A stretch of 64,000 bases of DNA from Comamonadaceae bacterium (lineage in GTDB: Bacteria > Pseudomonadota > Gammaproteobacteria > Burkholderiales > Burkholderiaceae_C), in contig JAAFIW010000017.1 of NCBI GenBank assembly GCA_013297875.1, positions 1 through 64,000 on the forward strand, read 5' to 3'. The notes under the pieces were generated by a model. It made no database searches. It was given only the letters and a program-made list of their open reading frames with translations, and was not told where the DNA came from. The position numbers and the translations under genes are program-made. How positions within the stretch are numbered: position 1 is the first letter of the stretch; each line of letters opens with the position of its first letter. This document shows, in pieces, positions 1-8,893 of the stretch.

Positions 1-38
1 TCATCTGCAAATTCGACCACTACCCTGCGACTGTTCAT
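1..38 (-). CDS. 5' end of an unidentified gene running off the window
   Basis: An ATG on the minus strand at 38 opens a frame that reads MNSRRVVVEFAD and leaves the window. An AAGGG ribosome-binding-like motif lies 7-8 bases upstream. Twelve codons are too few to name a product. The call rests only on start codon plus Shine-Dalgarno motif. Confidence 0.35.
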   Translation of the reverse strand, partial: MNSRRVVVEFAD

Positions 39-121
39 ATCTGTGCCCTTTCAGACTGGATTGATTGATACCAGTCAGATTGGGATAACACAATTAAAGT
101 TCAATATATATGAAACACTAC

Positions 122-354
122 ACTAGAAACGGCAGTTGACCGCTTGTCCCGGCAACCTTTGTAAATGAAATCAAACGCCTTTAGTGTTGAGCGACCTTAC
201 CAACCAGGTGACAACGCTACGCGCCCAATTGAGCCGCCCTGGCGTGCGCTGGCGACGTTGCTCCTCCTAGCAGGCAAGAGCATGCGTCGTCGTCACGCCT
301 TGCCAGCCAACCCCATGACGACCCACTTGGGCGCGTCCAACTGCTATTTCTAGG
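122..354. repeat. Inverted-repeat (MITE-like) element, copy A
   Basis: The stretch begins CTAGAAACGGCAGTTGACCG and ends with the near-complement (CAACTGCTATTTCTAGG). Its whole interior matches, in opposite orientation, the element at 63550-63811, including the segments around CAATTGAGCCGCCCTGGCGT and CTCCTCCTAGCAGGCAAGAG. A 62-codon open frame inside it is shared with the other copy only because the DNA is repeated. No transposase is encoded. No clear target duplication is visible here. Confidence 0.75.
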
Positions 355-461
355 CTGAAACAACAGTTGTCAGCATTTCCGGCTGTCAGCTCGTGCAGCC
401 TTTGCGTGTTGCCAAAAGTTAGAGTAACCTCGCAGCTTTCTCGGCTACAGCATTGATTTCA

Positions 462-917
462 ATGGAGAAAGCCCTCCCATTCATACCGGCCAAACGCTAT
501 TTCACGATCGGAGAGGTCAGTGATCTGTGTGGGGTCAAGCCCCACGTGCTACGGTATTGGGAGCAAGAGTTCACACATCTGAAGCCCATGAAGCGCCGGG
601 GTAACCGGCGCTACTACCAACACCACGAGGTGTTAATGATCCGCCGCATCAGGGATTTGCTCTATGACCAGGGCTTCACCATCAGCGGTGCGCGCAACAA
701 ATTGCAGGAGCTGGTTCAAACCGAGCGGGATAAACGCAAGGCTGGCGAAGTGCTTCTGGATGGGGTCGAGGTGATCGAGGTGCCCGGTCCGGACAGCGAG
801 TTTGACGACTTTGAAGATAGCAAGACGGCGCAAGATGTGCACCCGGCGTCGCAAAAATTGCTGCTGGTACGGCGCGAACTTTTTGAAATTCGTGACCTGC
901 TGTCGACACACCGATGA
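462..917 (+). CDS. MerR family transcriptional regulator
   Basis: The protein of about 151 residues opens with a MerR-type winged helix-turn-helix: YFTIGEVSDLCGVKPHVLRYWE, then a wing with RRGNRRYY and the helix MIRRIRDLLYDQGFTISGAR. In Burkholderiales this short MerR protein typically sits between ihfA and a tRNA-Pro gene. Here the tRNA-Pro is 37 bp downstream, but a repeat element replaces the expected ihfA upstream. The C-terminal third is acidic and gives no obvious ligand domain, so the effector is unknown. The ATG at 462 is preferred over an in-frame TTG at 453 because family members start close to this MEKALP-like sequence; no strong ribosome binding site is visible. Confidence 0.88.
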   Translation: MEKALPFIPAKRYFTIGEVSDLCGVKPHVLRYWEQEFTHLKPMKRRGNRRYYQHHEVLMIRRIRDLLYDQGFTISGARNKLQELVQTERDKRKAGEVLLDGVEVIEVPGPDSEFDDFEDSKTAQDVHPASQKLLLVRRELFEIRDLLSTHR

Positions 918-954
918 ATCCGGGCGGTTTCGCGTCATATAATCAGCGGTTATT

Positions 955-1031
955 CGGTGTGTGGCGCAGCCTGGTAGCGCACTTGCATGGGGTGCAAGGG
1001 GTCGAAGGTTCGAATCCTTTCACACCGACCA
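955..1031 (+). tRNA. tRNA-Pro (anticodon GGG)
   Basis: The acceptor stem CGGTGTG (955-961) pairs with CACACCG (1021-1027), followed by A73 and an encoded CCA. The anticodon stem CTTGC/GCAAG encloses the loop ATGGGGT, giving anticodon GGG. The T-arm GGTTCGAATCC is canonical. A possible -10 box CATATAAT lies at about 935-943. Confidence 0.97.
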
Positions 1032-1041
1032 GAATCGGGCA

Positions 1042-1080
1042 AAAGGGTTAGTCGGGTTTTCCGGCTAACCCTTTTTTCTT
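1042..1080 (+). terminator. Rho-independent terminator of tRNA-Pro
   Basis: AGGGTTAGTCGG and CCGGCTAACCCT form a long stem around a short T-rich loop, directly followed by TTTTTTCTTTT. It lies 10 bp after the tRNA CCA end. Confidence 0.9.
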
Positions 1081-1086
1081 TTATGC

Positions 1087-2043
1087 TTGCCAATTGACTT
1101 GGCCGCTGTTTATGTCCGCTCTGTCAATCTGATTTTCAGGTACAAGCCTCACGTGACAACCGTTGTATTTGCTGATTTGGTGGGAAGTACAGGCATTTTC
1201 GAACGTCTGGGCGATGCCACCGCCTCTCAATTTGTGACCCAGCTGACAAGTGCGTTAAGCAAAATGGTTGAAAAACAGCATGGTCGCGTGGTGAAGCTGT
1301 TGGGCGATGGCCTTTTTGTTGTTTTTCAATCGGAATCCGATGCAGTTGCAGCCTGTATCGCCATCCAAAGTCGGCTGCTGGAAAAACCTGTGTACCCCGG
1401 CGGACAGGGCACCCCGGTACAGATTCAAATGGGTATCGAGTCGGGCGAGGTGGTGGAGATCGATGGTGACTGTTTTGGCGACGCGGTGAACTGCGCTGCC
1501 CGCTTGGCCGATCTGGCCGGCGCAGACCAGATACTTACAACCCAACGGGTGCGTGACGCCTTGATCGCTGCCCAACGGACAGTTCTGCGCAGCATTGGCC
1601 CCATGTATTTGCGGGGCAAATCGGAAGCCACCGAAGTGTTTCGGGTGGACTGGAAAGCCGATCAGGATGCCGACGCCACCGTGATGGGCGCCTCGCTTTA
1701 CAAGTTACCCAAAGTCCAAGGAATGGCGCTGTCATATGGCGGGCAAACACTTCGGCTTAATGCACACGGCGACAAGCTGTCATTAGGCCGGTCGACCACT
1801 GCATCGATGGCGATCAATGATTCGCGGGTATCGCGCGTTCATGCGGTGGTTCATTGGCAGGGCGACCAGTTTGTATTGGGTGATGTGTCCAGCTTTGGCA
1901 CTTGGGTTTACATGGGCAATCAGACCGAGCCTTTGGTGCTGCGGCGAACGGACTGCTGCCTGGTGGGCCGTGGGCAAATTGCTTTGGGATGCGAGCGCCA
2001 CACGGAGAACGCACCGCTGGTGGAGTTTGCGGTGGGTACGTAG
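1087..2043 (+). CDS. Class III nucleotidyl cyclase with C-terminal FHA domain
   Basis: The N-terminal half is a class III adenylate/guanylate cyclase catalytic domain: FADLVGSTGIFERLGD carries the first metal aspartate, LLGDGLFVVF the second, and GIESGEVVEIDGDCFGDAVN with NCAARLADLA the remaining signature. The last ~90 residues form an FHA phosphothreonine-binding domain (LSLGRS, then SRVSRVHAVV, then SSFGTWV). It should make a cyclic nucleotide and dock to phosphothreonine proteins, fitting the FHA protein and Ser/Thr kinase encoded just downstream. The listed start is TTG; a GTG at 1153 placed just before TTVVFADLVGST is an equally likely start. It is soluble, with no membrane segment. Whether it makes cAMP or cGMP cannot be told. 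Confidence 0.85.
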   Translation: MPIDLAAVYVRSVNLIFRYKPHVTTVVFADLVGSTGIFERLGDATASQFVTQLTSALSKMVEKQHGRVVKLLGDGLFVVFQSESDAVAACIAIQSRLLEKPVYPGGQGTPVQIQMGIESGEVVEIDGDCFGDAVNCAARLADLAGADQILTTQRVRDALIAAQRTVLRSIGPMYLRGKSEATEVFRVDWKADQDADATVMGASLYKLPKVQGMALSYGGQTLRLNAHGDKLSLGRSTTASMAINDSRVSRVHAVVHWQGDQFVLGDVSSFGTWVYMGNQTEPLVLRRTDCCLVGRGQIALGCERHTENAPLVEFAVGT

Positions 2044-2066
2044 AACTGCAATCTAAGGTGACAGGG

Positions 2067-3032
2067 ATGCCTTTGCTGGAATTGTTTTTTGAAAGTGTTG
2101 GGCAAGACCCGGTGTTTCGTCACAGTTGTTTGGTGTCCGAAGATGAGCCCGAGCGCGTGATTGGCCGCGACGGGGCCTGCGATGTCTGCTTGCCCGACCC
2201 AGACAAAACCATCTCCCGGCGGCATTTGGCGGTGTGGAACGAATCAGGCAGCTTGTGGTTTCGGGTGCTGTCGTCGGTCAATGGCGTTGATTTGCCGGGT
2301 GGTGAGGTGCCTCCGGGTGCACGGGCCTTGCTGCCACTGGATCAAACCTTGACTCTGGGTGGTTACCAGCTATATGTGACCGTGGCCCCGGCGGCGACAT
2401 TGGCCGACGACGACACCGTGGTTGAGCCTATGGACTTTCAACACAGCGTCAGCCCCACGATTCCGCTGATGTCACGCACACAAGCCATACAAACCCAAGC
2501 GCCGGAATACGACCCGTTTGCAGATTGGGCGTTTCAGACCGACACCATGGGCAAGGCGCTCGGCCTGGATAATTTGAGTGCGCAGCCGTCTCAGGAAATG
2601 GTGGTGTTTTTCAAGGCGGTCGGACTCGATCCGTTTCGCATTGGAAGCCTGTCGACAGAGGAGATCGACACGCTTGGCCGTGTCGTGCGTTTGGGCCTTG
2701 AGGGTTTGCTCGGTTTGGAGTTCAGGCGTAAAAGCGACAGGCACGAGCCCCAGGAGCCAGGGCTGTTGACCAATAGGTCTGAAAACCCGCTGCATCACGA
2801 CTGGACTCTCGAAAACAAGCTGCGCTACTTGCTGGGCGGACGCGCCGCCAGTATCGGATTTGTTAAACCGGAACTGGCTTTGAAGCAATTGATTGCTGAT
2901 ATTCAAATTCACCAACAAGCCAGTCTGGTCGCGGTTCGAACCGCACCGTCGCATGAGGTCAACGCTTCGGACGCCTACACCCAGGAGGTGCAACGCCTCA
3001 GTGATGGCCGTAACCGCTTATCTGATGAGTAA
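2067..3032 (+). CDS. FHA domain protein with TagH/ImpI-like C-terminal region
   Basis: The 321-residue protein starts at ATG 2067, with an AGGTGACAGGG stretch upstream. Residues ~1-110 are an FHA domain (VIGRDGACDVCLPDPDKTISRRHL). The C-terminal third resembles the C-terminal domain of type VI secretion FHA proteins (TagH/ImpI): VVFFKAVGLDPFRIG, then NPLHHDWTLENKLRYLLGG, then an LALKQLIADIQIHQ helix. In the known family this protein is bound by, or is a substrate of, a PpkA-type kinase and controls secretion-system firing. The gene lies 42 bp before a Ser/Thr kinase gene. No type VI structural genes lie in this window, so the target machine is inferred. Confidence 0.8.
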   Translation: MPLLELFFESVGQDPVFRHSCLVSEDEPERVIGRDGACDVCLPDPDKTISRRHLAVWNESGSLWFRVLSSVNGVDLPGGEVPPGARALLPLDQTLTLGGYQLYVTVAPAATLADDDTVVEPMDFQHSVSPTIPLMSRTQAIQTQAPEYDPFADWAFQTDTMGKALGLDNLSAQPSQEMVVFFKAVGLDPFRIGSLSTEEIDTLGRVVRLGLEGLLGLEFRRKSDRHEPQEPGLLTNRSENPLHHDWTLENKLRYLLGGRAASIGFVKPELALKQLIADIQIHQQASLVAVRTAPSHEVNASDAYTQEVQRLSDGRNRLSDE

Positions 3033-3074
3033 GCACTACAATTGGTGACACGACCTCAGCGATATTCTTAACTT

Positions 3075-5309
3075 GTGACACTCAAAAAACTTGGCCGTTA
3101 TGACCTGCTCCGCGTGCTCGGCCAAGGCGCAATGGGTGTTGTCTATGAGGGGCGAGATCCCAACCTCGATCGCCGCGTGGCGATCAAAACGGTTCGGGTT
3201 GAAAATTTGTCGGAGGCTGCTGCCTCCGAGTACGAAGCCCGCTTTCGAACCGAGGCCCGTTCAGCTGCCAGGCTTCAGCACCCCAACATCGTCAGTGTTT
3301 ACGACTCGGACCGCGATGGGGGTACGGCTTTTCTGGTGATGGAGTTTGTTCAGGGTGACGACCTGAAAAACCACCTGGACAAGGGAGTTTGCTATTCGCT
3401 GGAGCAGTCGCTGAAAATGATTCGGGACTTGCTGTCGGCTCTGGACTATGCGCACAAGCAGAGCATTATTCACCGCGATGTGAAGCCGGCCAACTTGATC
3501 ATCGAGCCGGGCGGGCGGGTCAAACTCACTGACTTTGGCGTTGCGCGCATTCAGGATTCCGGTGAATCCACCCGAACCCAGGGCAGCATGGTGGGCACGC
3601 TCAAATACATGTCGCCTGAACAGGTGCAGGGCTTGTCAATTGACAACCGGGCTGATCTGTTTTCGGTGGGCGTGGTGCTGTACCAGTTGTTGACCAACCG
3701 GCGCCCTTTTGATGGGGACAATGACTTTTCCATCATTCAGCAAATCATCGGACAAAACCCGCCGCCGCCCAGCACCTTCAATGCCCGCCTGCCACCCAAT
3801 ATCGATGCGGTCATGAGCCGTGCGCTGGCGAAAGACCGGGATCAGCGCTTTTCCACTGCACGTGACTTTGCCGTGGCATTGCAGGCGGCCACCCGCCGTG
3901 CCGGTGACACCACCCAGGTGATACCGCCGGCCAGTCCGCCCAAGCCCGCGGTCGTCGCCACCGCTGGCGGCGCAAGTCGGGGCACCGGCGGTGAGGGCTC
4001 CAGCCAGCTTGGTGCCGCGAACCCGGCGCACGTGGCGCAAGAACTGGAATTGGTCTACTGGAAAGACATCAAAGACTCGGAAGACATTCAGGACTTTGAA
4101 GACTTTCTGGCGAAGTTTCCCGATGGAATTTACGCGGCGCTTGCCCAACGCAGACTAAAAAAATTGGCCAGCGGGGCGGATTTGTCTACCCTGACCTTGC
4201 CACCGACGTCCAGGCCAGCTGACTTGGAAAAGTCTGCCGACGCCGATGCCACCCGCATGAAGGCCGATGGCTCCAAACCCACGCGAACCTTGCCGCTGCT
4301 TGACTTGTCGCCCGAACAGGCCGGGGAGAATTTGCCCGCGCCCGACCCGGCTGATGAGAAAGAGCCCACCCGTACGCAGCCCTTGTCAACCAGCTCAGTC
4401 TTGATGGAAAGCAGTGTCTCGCCCTTGCGGTCGTCGTTGACGCCGGATGAGCAGTTTGCCGAAACCCGATTTCTGGCTGATACCGACACACCCGAGTCGT
4501 TGGGCAGCTCTGCCGCAGCGCATGGCAATGATGCTGCGGTCGAGCCCGTACAAGCCAGGAAGGGTCGCAGCCGATCGAGCAAACGCCACGCTGCGAGTGA
4601 AAACCTTGTTCCCCCGCAGCAAGCGCGCAAATCTGCCAAACCGGTGTGGCTTGGCTTGGCAGGTTTGGTGTTGATATCTGTACTGGCATGGTGGGTGTGG
4701 CGGCCGAAACCAGTCGTTCCGGTGGAAACTGTTGCCATGGCCGACCCTGCCTCATCTGCGGCCAGCAGCCCAGCGAGCATTGCTTCTGATGGTGCTTTGC
4801 CAGTGGTACAAGCGGCTGCGCCAAACGCATCCAGCCCTGCTGTGTCGGCACCCGCGGAGCAACCGGTGGCACCACCGGTGGCTAGTGCGTCGGCAGCCGC
4901 GGTGCCCGGTTCTTTGACATTGTCGGCACCTGTACCGTCCAGCACCATGGCGGCGTTGCCCGTTGCACCGGCCAGTGCGCCTTTGCGCCCCGCCCGGACG
5001 GCAGCCAGTGGGCCCAGGCAAAAGGCCTCTGCGGCTAGTCAATCTGGTTCTATTTCGACCCCTTCGCTTCCACAGACTGACCCGACACCGGCACCCTCGC
5101 CGGTGGTTGTGCCACCACCCACGCGTCCGGTTGCCAGCCCGTCCGTTTTGCAAAGCCCGCGGGCCGCTTGCGAGAGTAAGGTATTCATCAGTTTTCAGTT
5201 GTGCATGAACGAACAATGCGCGCTGCCGCGCTTCCAGCGTCACCCTGTGTGCGTCGAGAGGCAAGAGATGGAAAAAATCCGACGGGATCGGGATTTGACT
5301 GGGAACTGA
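3075..5309 (+). CDS. Membrane-anchored Ser/Thr protein kinase (PpkA-like)
   Basis: The 744-residue protein starts at GTG 3075. The kinase domain spans ~8-270, with glycine loop GQGAMGVVYEG, ATP lysine K38, catalytic HRDVKPAN (D135), DFG at 153-155 and YMSPEQ. Residues ~325-365 hold a WKDIKDSEDIQDFEDFLAKFP repeat-type segment. A low-complexity linker leads to one membrane span at ~523-543 (VWLGLAGLVLISVLAWWVW). The rest is an Ala/Pro/Ser-rich, presumably periplasmic tail ending in a cysteine-bearing motif (ACESKVF, LCMNEQC, HPVCVER). Together with the two upstream FHA proteins it forms a phosphothreonine signalling module. The signal sensed by the tail is unknown. Confidence 0.9.
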   Translation: MTLKKLGRYDLLRVLGQGAMGVVYEGRDPNLDRRVAIKTVRVENLSEAAASEYEARFRTEARSAARLQHPNIVSVYDSDRDGGTAFLVMEFVQGDDLKNHLDKGVCYSLEQSLKMIRDLLSALDYAHKQSIIHRDVKPANLIIEPGGRVKLTDFGVARIQDSGESTRTQGSMVGTLKYMSPEQVQGLSIDNRADLFSVGVVLYQLLTNRRPFDGDNDFSIIQQIIGQNPPPPSTFNARLPPNIDAVMSRALAKDRDQRFSTARDFAVALQAATRRAGDTTQVIPPASPPKPAVVATAGGASRGTGGEGSSQLGAANPAHVAQELELVYWKDIKDSEDIQDFEDFLAKFPDGIYAALAQRRLKKLASGADLSTLTLPPTSRPADLEKSADADATRMKADGSKPTRTLPLLDLSPEQAGENLPAPDPADEKEPTRTQPLSTSSVLMESSVSPLRSSLTPDEQFAETRFLADTDTPESLGSSAAAHGNDAAVEPVQARKGRSRSSKRHAASENLVPPQQARKSAKPVWLGLAGLVLISVLAWWVWRPKPVVPVETVAMADPASSAASSPASIASDGALPVVQAAAPNASSPAVSAPAEQPVAPPVASASAAAVPGSLTLSAPVPSSTMAALPVAPASAPLRPARTAASGPRQKASAASQSGSISTPSLPQTDPTPAPSPVVVPPPTRPVASPSVLQSPRAACESKVFISFQLCMNEQCALPRFQRHPVCVERQEMEKIRRDRDLTGN

Positions 5310-5315
5310 TGGGGT

Positions 5316-5356
5316 GCTATCGAAAATATAGCTGCTCGTGCATGCGGCAGAGCTCT
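5316..5356 (+). repeat. 41-bp dispersed element, degenerate copy
   Basis: The left half fits the family (GCTAT, seven bases, ATAGCTGCT); the right half has drifted. It starts 6 bp after the kinase stop codon. Confidence 0.55.
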
Positions 5357-5365
5357 GACCTCAAT

Positions 5366-5914
5366 TCAAGCAATATCGATGCAATACACAGGAAACTGCC
5401 CTGACTGCCGATCCACAAAAAACCGTTCGAGCGTTTCCTTCACTGTGCGAAAGGCAATCTCGTCCCACGGAATGTCCGCTTCGTCAAACAGCCGGGCCTC
5501 GATGGTCTCAAAGCCGGGGTTGAACTGGTCGCTGAGCAGGCGGGCCCGGTAAAACAAATGCACCTGGCCCACGCGGGCCACGTTCAGCACGGTGTACAGG
5601 TCCAGCATCTCAATTTGTGCGCCCGCTTCTTCGTCAGTCTCGCGCGCTGCGCCTTGCGCGGTGGTTTCGTCCAGCTCCATGAAGCCCGCAGGCAGTGTCC
5701 ATTTGCCCCAGCGCGGCTCGATGTTGCGCTTGCACAGCAGCACCTGGTCGCCCCAAAAGGGCAGGGTGCCCACCACCATAAGCGGGTTTTCGTAGTGAAC
5801 GGTGTGGCAGATTCTGCAGACGGCGCGATTTTTCGTGTCGCCGTCGTCGGGTAGCCGGTAGACGACGGTGTTGCCACAGTTCCTGCAGTGTTTGATGGGG
5901 CTGCGGCTGTACAA
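5366..5914 (-). CDS. Nudix hydrolase with N-terminal zinc ribbon
   Basis: The 182-residue protein begins with a zinc ribbon (HCRNCG and VCRICHTVHY), followed by a perfect Nudix box GFMELDETTAQGAARETDEE with AG after it (G-x5-E-x7-RE-x2-EE-x-G). Such proteins hydrolyse nucleoside diphosphate derivatives such as NADH or ADP-ribose; the substrate here is not decidable. The start is TTG at 5914, 12 bp after the stop of the upstream dctP gene, so it is probably the last gene of that operon. No in-frame ATG exists between that stop and the zinc ribbon. It converges with the kinase gene. Confidence 0.88.
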   Translation of the reverse strand: MYSRSPIKHCRNCGNTVVYRLPDDGDTKNRAVCRICHTVHYENPLMVVGTLPFWGDQVLLCKRNIEPRWGKWTLPAGFMELDETTAQGAARETDEEAGAQIEMLDLYTVLNVARVGQVHLFYRARLLSDQFNPGFETIEARLFDEADIPWDEIAFRTVKETLERFFVDRQSGQFPVYCIDIA

Positions 5915-5926
5915 AACGATGAAGCC

Positions 5927-6979
5927 TCAAGCCTTGGTGGTCTTGGTGTGTTTTTCGATCAGGCTGCGGGCGGTATCCAGCAGCTTCTGGCCATCAAAGC
6001 CCCGCTTTTTTATGTCTTCCATCCACTCCACTTCCACCAGACGCGAGGCCCGGCGAAACTGTTGGGCTTCGGCCACGTCGATGGTGAAGATGCTGTTGCC
6101 ACGGTCGGCTGCAGATTTGCGGCCAATCGGGTCGTTGCCCTGCTGGGTTTTGCCCAGCCAGGCTGAAGTGGCCAAGCCTGAGTTGTCGTCGATGACTTTT
6201 TTCAGATCGGGTGGCAGGCTGTTGTACTTGGCCTTGTTCATGCCCATCACAAAGGTGGTGGTGTACAGAGAACCACCGGCCGGATTGAATTCGGCGTGGA
6301 ATTTGGTGAGTTCATGCACCTTGACCGAGGGCACCACTTCCCACGGAATCACGCAACCGCTGATCGTGCCTTTGGACAGCGCATCGGGAATGCCCGGCAG
6401 TGGCATGCCCACCGGCGTGGCACCCAGATATCCCAACATTTTGTTGACCTGACGGGTGGGTGCGCGCATCTTCACGCCTTTCAAATCAGCCACTGATTTG
6501 ATGGCCTTGTCAGCCGTGTGAATCACGCCGGGGCCGTGTACCTGCAAGGCCAGCACTTGCACGTCTTTGAACTCATCGGCTGCCATGGTTTGCACATATT
6601 CCCAATAGGCTTTCGAGGTGGCCTCGGCATTGCTCATCATGAACGGCAACTCAAATACTTCCACCCGCGGAAAGCGCCCAGCGGTGTTGCCCGGCAAGGT
6701 CCACGACACATCGACCACGCCGTCTTTGGCCTGGTCATACAGCTGCACCGGCGTGCCACCGAGCTGCATGGCGGGGTAGGCCTCGAACTTGATGCGGCCG
6801 CCCGACTCTTTTTCAACCTTGTCCATCCAGGGCTTGTGCATGGTCAGCCACACATTGGATTGGGGCGACATGAAGGTGTGAAACTTCAGCGTGACAGCGG
6901 CTTGTGCAAAGCCGGTGAGGGCAGCGCCGCCCAGGCTGGCAGCGGCGACGGATTTCAGAACAGAACGACGTTGAATCAT
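5927..6979 (-). CDS. dctP: TRAP transporter substrate-binding protein (DctP family)
   Basis: The 350-residue protein begins MIQRRSVLKSVAAASLGGAAL, a signal peptide with twin-Arg character ending near GFAQA. The mature part carries the DctP fold, with GGTPVQLYDQAKDGVVD and the MRAPTRQVNKMLGYLGATPVGMP region that bears the substrate-carboxylate arginine. It captures an organic acid in the periplasm and feeds the DctQM permease encoded just upstream. ATG 6979 is chosen over a longer frame because it begins exactly at the signal peptide and has GGAG upstream. Proximity to gentisate genes suggests an aromatic acid or related ligand, which is inference. Confidence 0.93.
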   Translation of the reverse strand: MIQRRSVLKSVAAASLGGAALTGFAQAAVTLKFHTFMSPQSNVWLTMHKPWMDKVEKESGGRIKFEAYPAMQLGGTPVQLYDQAKDGVVDVSWTLPGNTAGRFPRVEVFELPFMMSNAEATSKAYWEYVQTMAADEFKDVQVLALQVHGPGVIHTADKAIKSVADLKGVKMRAPTRQVNKMLGYLGATPVGMPLPGIPDALSKGTISGCVIPWEVVPSVKVHELTKFHAEFNPAGGSLYTTTFVMGMNKAKYNSLPPDLKKVIDDNSGLATSAWLGKTQQGNDPIGRKSAADRGNSIFTIDVAEAQQFRRASRLVEVEWMEDIKKRGFDGQKLLDTARSLIEKHTKTTKA

Positions 6980-7048
6980 GAGGAAAACTCCAAAAAAATC
7001 TTGTCGCAAGGGTATCGCGCGCAGCCTTACATACCGCGCGGACTAACC

Positions 7049-8377
7049 CTAGAAAAACCGCAGCACGTACAAGGAAATACCCGGGAAAAACAGCAGCAAC
7101 AACGTACGCAAGGTGTCGCTGATCAAGAACGGCATCACCCCCCGGTAACTCTCGGCAATCGGCACGGCCTCACCGCGCCCTTTGATCAGGCCGTTGACCA
7201 CGTACACATTCAGCCCAACCGGCGGGGCCAGCATGCCAAAGCCCACCGTCATCAGCACCATGATGCCAAACCAGATAGCGGTGTGCTCGCGGCTCATGCC
7301 AAAGTCCAGTCCCATGATCATGGGAAAGAAAATCGGTATGGTCAGCAAGATCATCGACAGCTCGTCCATCACCGCGCCCAGCACCACGTAAAACAGCATG
7401 ATGGCCGCCACCACCGCCACAGGTGCCAGGCCCCAGCCGCCCACCACCTGGGCCAGCTGGTTGGGCACCTGGGTCAGGGCCAGCGCCGAGTTCATCAGGT
7501 CAGCGCCCAGGAAGATCAAAAAGATCATGGCCGAGCTCTCAGCGGTGGCGTAAAAGCAGGTTTTGAACTTGTCCCAGTTCATTTCGCGCTTGAGCAACGC
7601 GGCCACAAACGTCGCAAATGCGCCCACGGCAGCGCCCTCGGTGGGTGTGAACAGCCCGCCGTAAATGCCACCAAACACCACAATGAAAATCGCCGCAATC
7701 GGGCCAATGCCGCGCATTGCGCCCAGCAGGTCGGTATGGCCTACCGCGTCTTTTTCAGGTGCATGGCCGGGTACCAGGCGCACATAGATCGCAATGGCCA
7801 GCATGTAGCCCAGCATGGCAATCAAGCCGGGCACCATGGCCGCGGCAAACAGCTTGGCGATGTTCTGCTCGGTCAAGATCGCGTAAATCACCAGCGGCAC
7901 CGACGGCGGAATCAAAATGCCCAAGGTGCCACCGGCGGCCAGCGTGCCCGTGGTCAGGCGGCCCGAGTAGCCGTGCTTGCGCATTTCGTCGTAGGCCACG
8001 TTGGTGATGGTGGCCGCAGTGGCCACCGACGAGCCGCAAATCGCGCCAAAGGCGGCGCACGCAAACACCGCGCCCATGGCCAGCCCACCCTTGAAGCGGC
8101 CCATCACGCCCGAGACAAATTGAAACAGCGCCTTGCTGATGCCGCCTTGCGTGGCAAAGTGCCCCATCAAGATAAACAGCGGAATGACCGACAGGTCGTA
8201 GCTTGCAAAGCGGGCATAGGCCTGAGTGTTGAGAAAGCTGGCTAGCGGCGGCCAACCCGCCTGCGCCACGTAGCCCACGCCACCAGCCACAAACATGCAC
8301 ACCGCAATGGGCACGCGCACAGCCATCAGCACCAGCATGATGGCAAAGATAGACAGAGCCATTTGCACCGCGCTCAT
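7049..8377 (-). CDS. dctM: TRAP transporter large permease subunit (DctM family)
   Basis: The protein of about 442 residues, starting MSAVQMALSIFAIMLVLMAV, has roughly twelve hydrophobic segments and family signatures such as GSSVATAATI and LGILIPPSVPLVIYAI, with a matching second-half GMLAPPVGLNVYVV. It forms the sodium-coupled channel of a TRAP transporter. Its start codon overlaps the dctQ stop by four bases (ATGA), so Q and M are translationally coupled. dctP follows after 69 bp. Confidence 0.94.
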   Translation of the reverse strand: MSAVQMALSIFAIMLVLMAVRVPIAVCMFVAGGVGYVAQAGWPPLASFLNTQAYARFASYDLSVIPLFILMGHFATQGGISKALFQFVSGVMGRFKGGLAMGAVFACAAFGAICGSSVATAATITNVAYDEMRKHGYSGRLTTGTLAAGGTLGILIPPSVPLVIYAILTEQNIAKLFAAAMVPGLIAMLGYMLAIAIYVRLVPGHAPEKDAVGHTDLLGAMRGIGPIAAIFIVVFGGIYGGLFTPTEGAAVGAFATFVAALLKREMNWDKFKTCFYATAESSAMIFLIFLGADLMNSALALTQVPNQLAQVVGGWGLAPVAVVAAIMLFYVVLGAVMDELSMILLTIPIFFPMIMGLDFGMSREHTAIWFGIMVLMTVGFGMLAPPVGLNVYVVNGLIKGRGEAVPIAESYRGVMPFLISDTLRTLLLLFFPGISLYVLRFF

Positions 8378-8871
8378 ACGGTCAACTCCGGGTTGCTTTG
8401 CGCTTGTTCTCTCGCAAAGCCAAACAGCGCCTGGTGCAGCGCAATCAGCGCGGTAAGCGCCAGTGGCGGCACCATGCAGGCGTAGACGATCCACTCGGGG
8501 AAGCCCAGCATCATGCTGCCTGACTGTGTGTTCCAGGCGTTCAGGCCACCCAGCGTGCTGCGCCAGGCCATCAGCGCCATCACCGCGGCCAACAGCAGCG
8601 CGCCCAGACGGTCCAGCAAGCCTTGCGTGCGCTCAGACGCGCGGGTGGTGAAGAAGTCAACAATGATGTTGCCGCGCTTGATCTGGCACCACGGCATGAA
8701 CAGCGCAATCGCCGCACCGGCGGCGGCACCCGAGAGCTCAAAGTCGCCCACGATGCTCTTGCCAATCGTGTCGCGACCGATCACGCTGATGCAGGTCATT
8801 ACCGTGATGACGGTGAGCAGCACGCCGGCCAGGATGGCGCATAACTTGGCTAGTTTTTCTAAAGCAAACAC
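8374..8871 (-). CDS. dctQ: TRAP transporter small permease subunit (DctQ family)
   Basis: The 165-residue protein has four predicted membrane spans and the DctQ signature around VIGRDTIGKSIVGDFEL and QIKRGNIIVDFFT. It is the small membrane subunit that pairs with DctM. The start is GTG at 8871. A palindromic REP-like repeat (8894-8992) separates it from the upstream hydrolase gene, so the TRAP genes may form their own transcription unit or be tuned by that repeat. Confidence 0.93.
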   Translation of the reverse strand: MFALEKLAKLCAILAGVLLTVITVMTCISVIGRDTIGKSIVGDFELSGAAAGAAIALFMPWCQIKRGNIIVDFFTTRASERTQGLLDRLGALLLAAVMALMAWRSTLGGLNAWNTQSGSMMLGFPEWIVYACMVPPLALTALIALHQALFGFAREQAQSNPELTV

Positions 8872-8893
8872 AGGGCACCTATTCGTTTTTGGC

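Noticed and set aside
165-353. Open frame of 62 codons, with a similar frame at 63526-63768 on the minus strand
   Set aside because: Both lie inside the CCTAGAAAC inverted-repeat element. The similarity comes from the repeated DNA, the frames differ in their 3' parts, and no ribosome binding site or known domain is present.
6518-8245. Long plus-strand open frame (575 codons) over the TRAP genes
   Set aside because: It is antisense to clearly recognisable dctM and dctQ, its product is His/Gln/Arg-rich without any domain, and it arises from high-GC codon bias.
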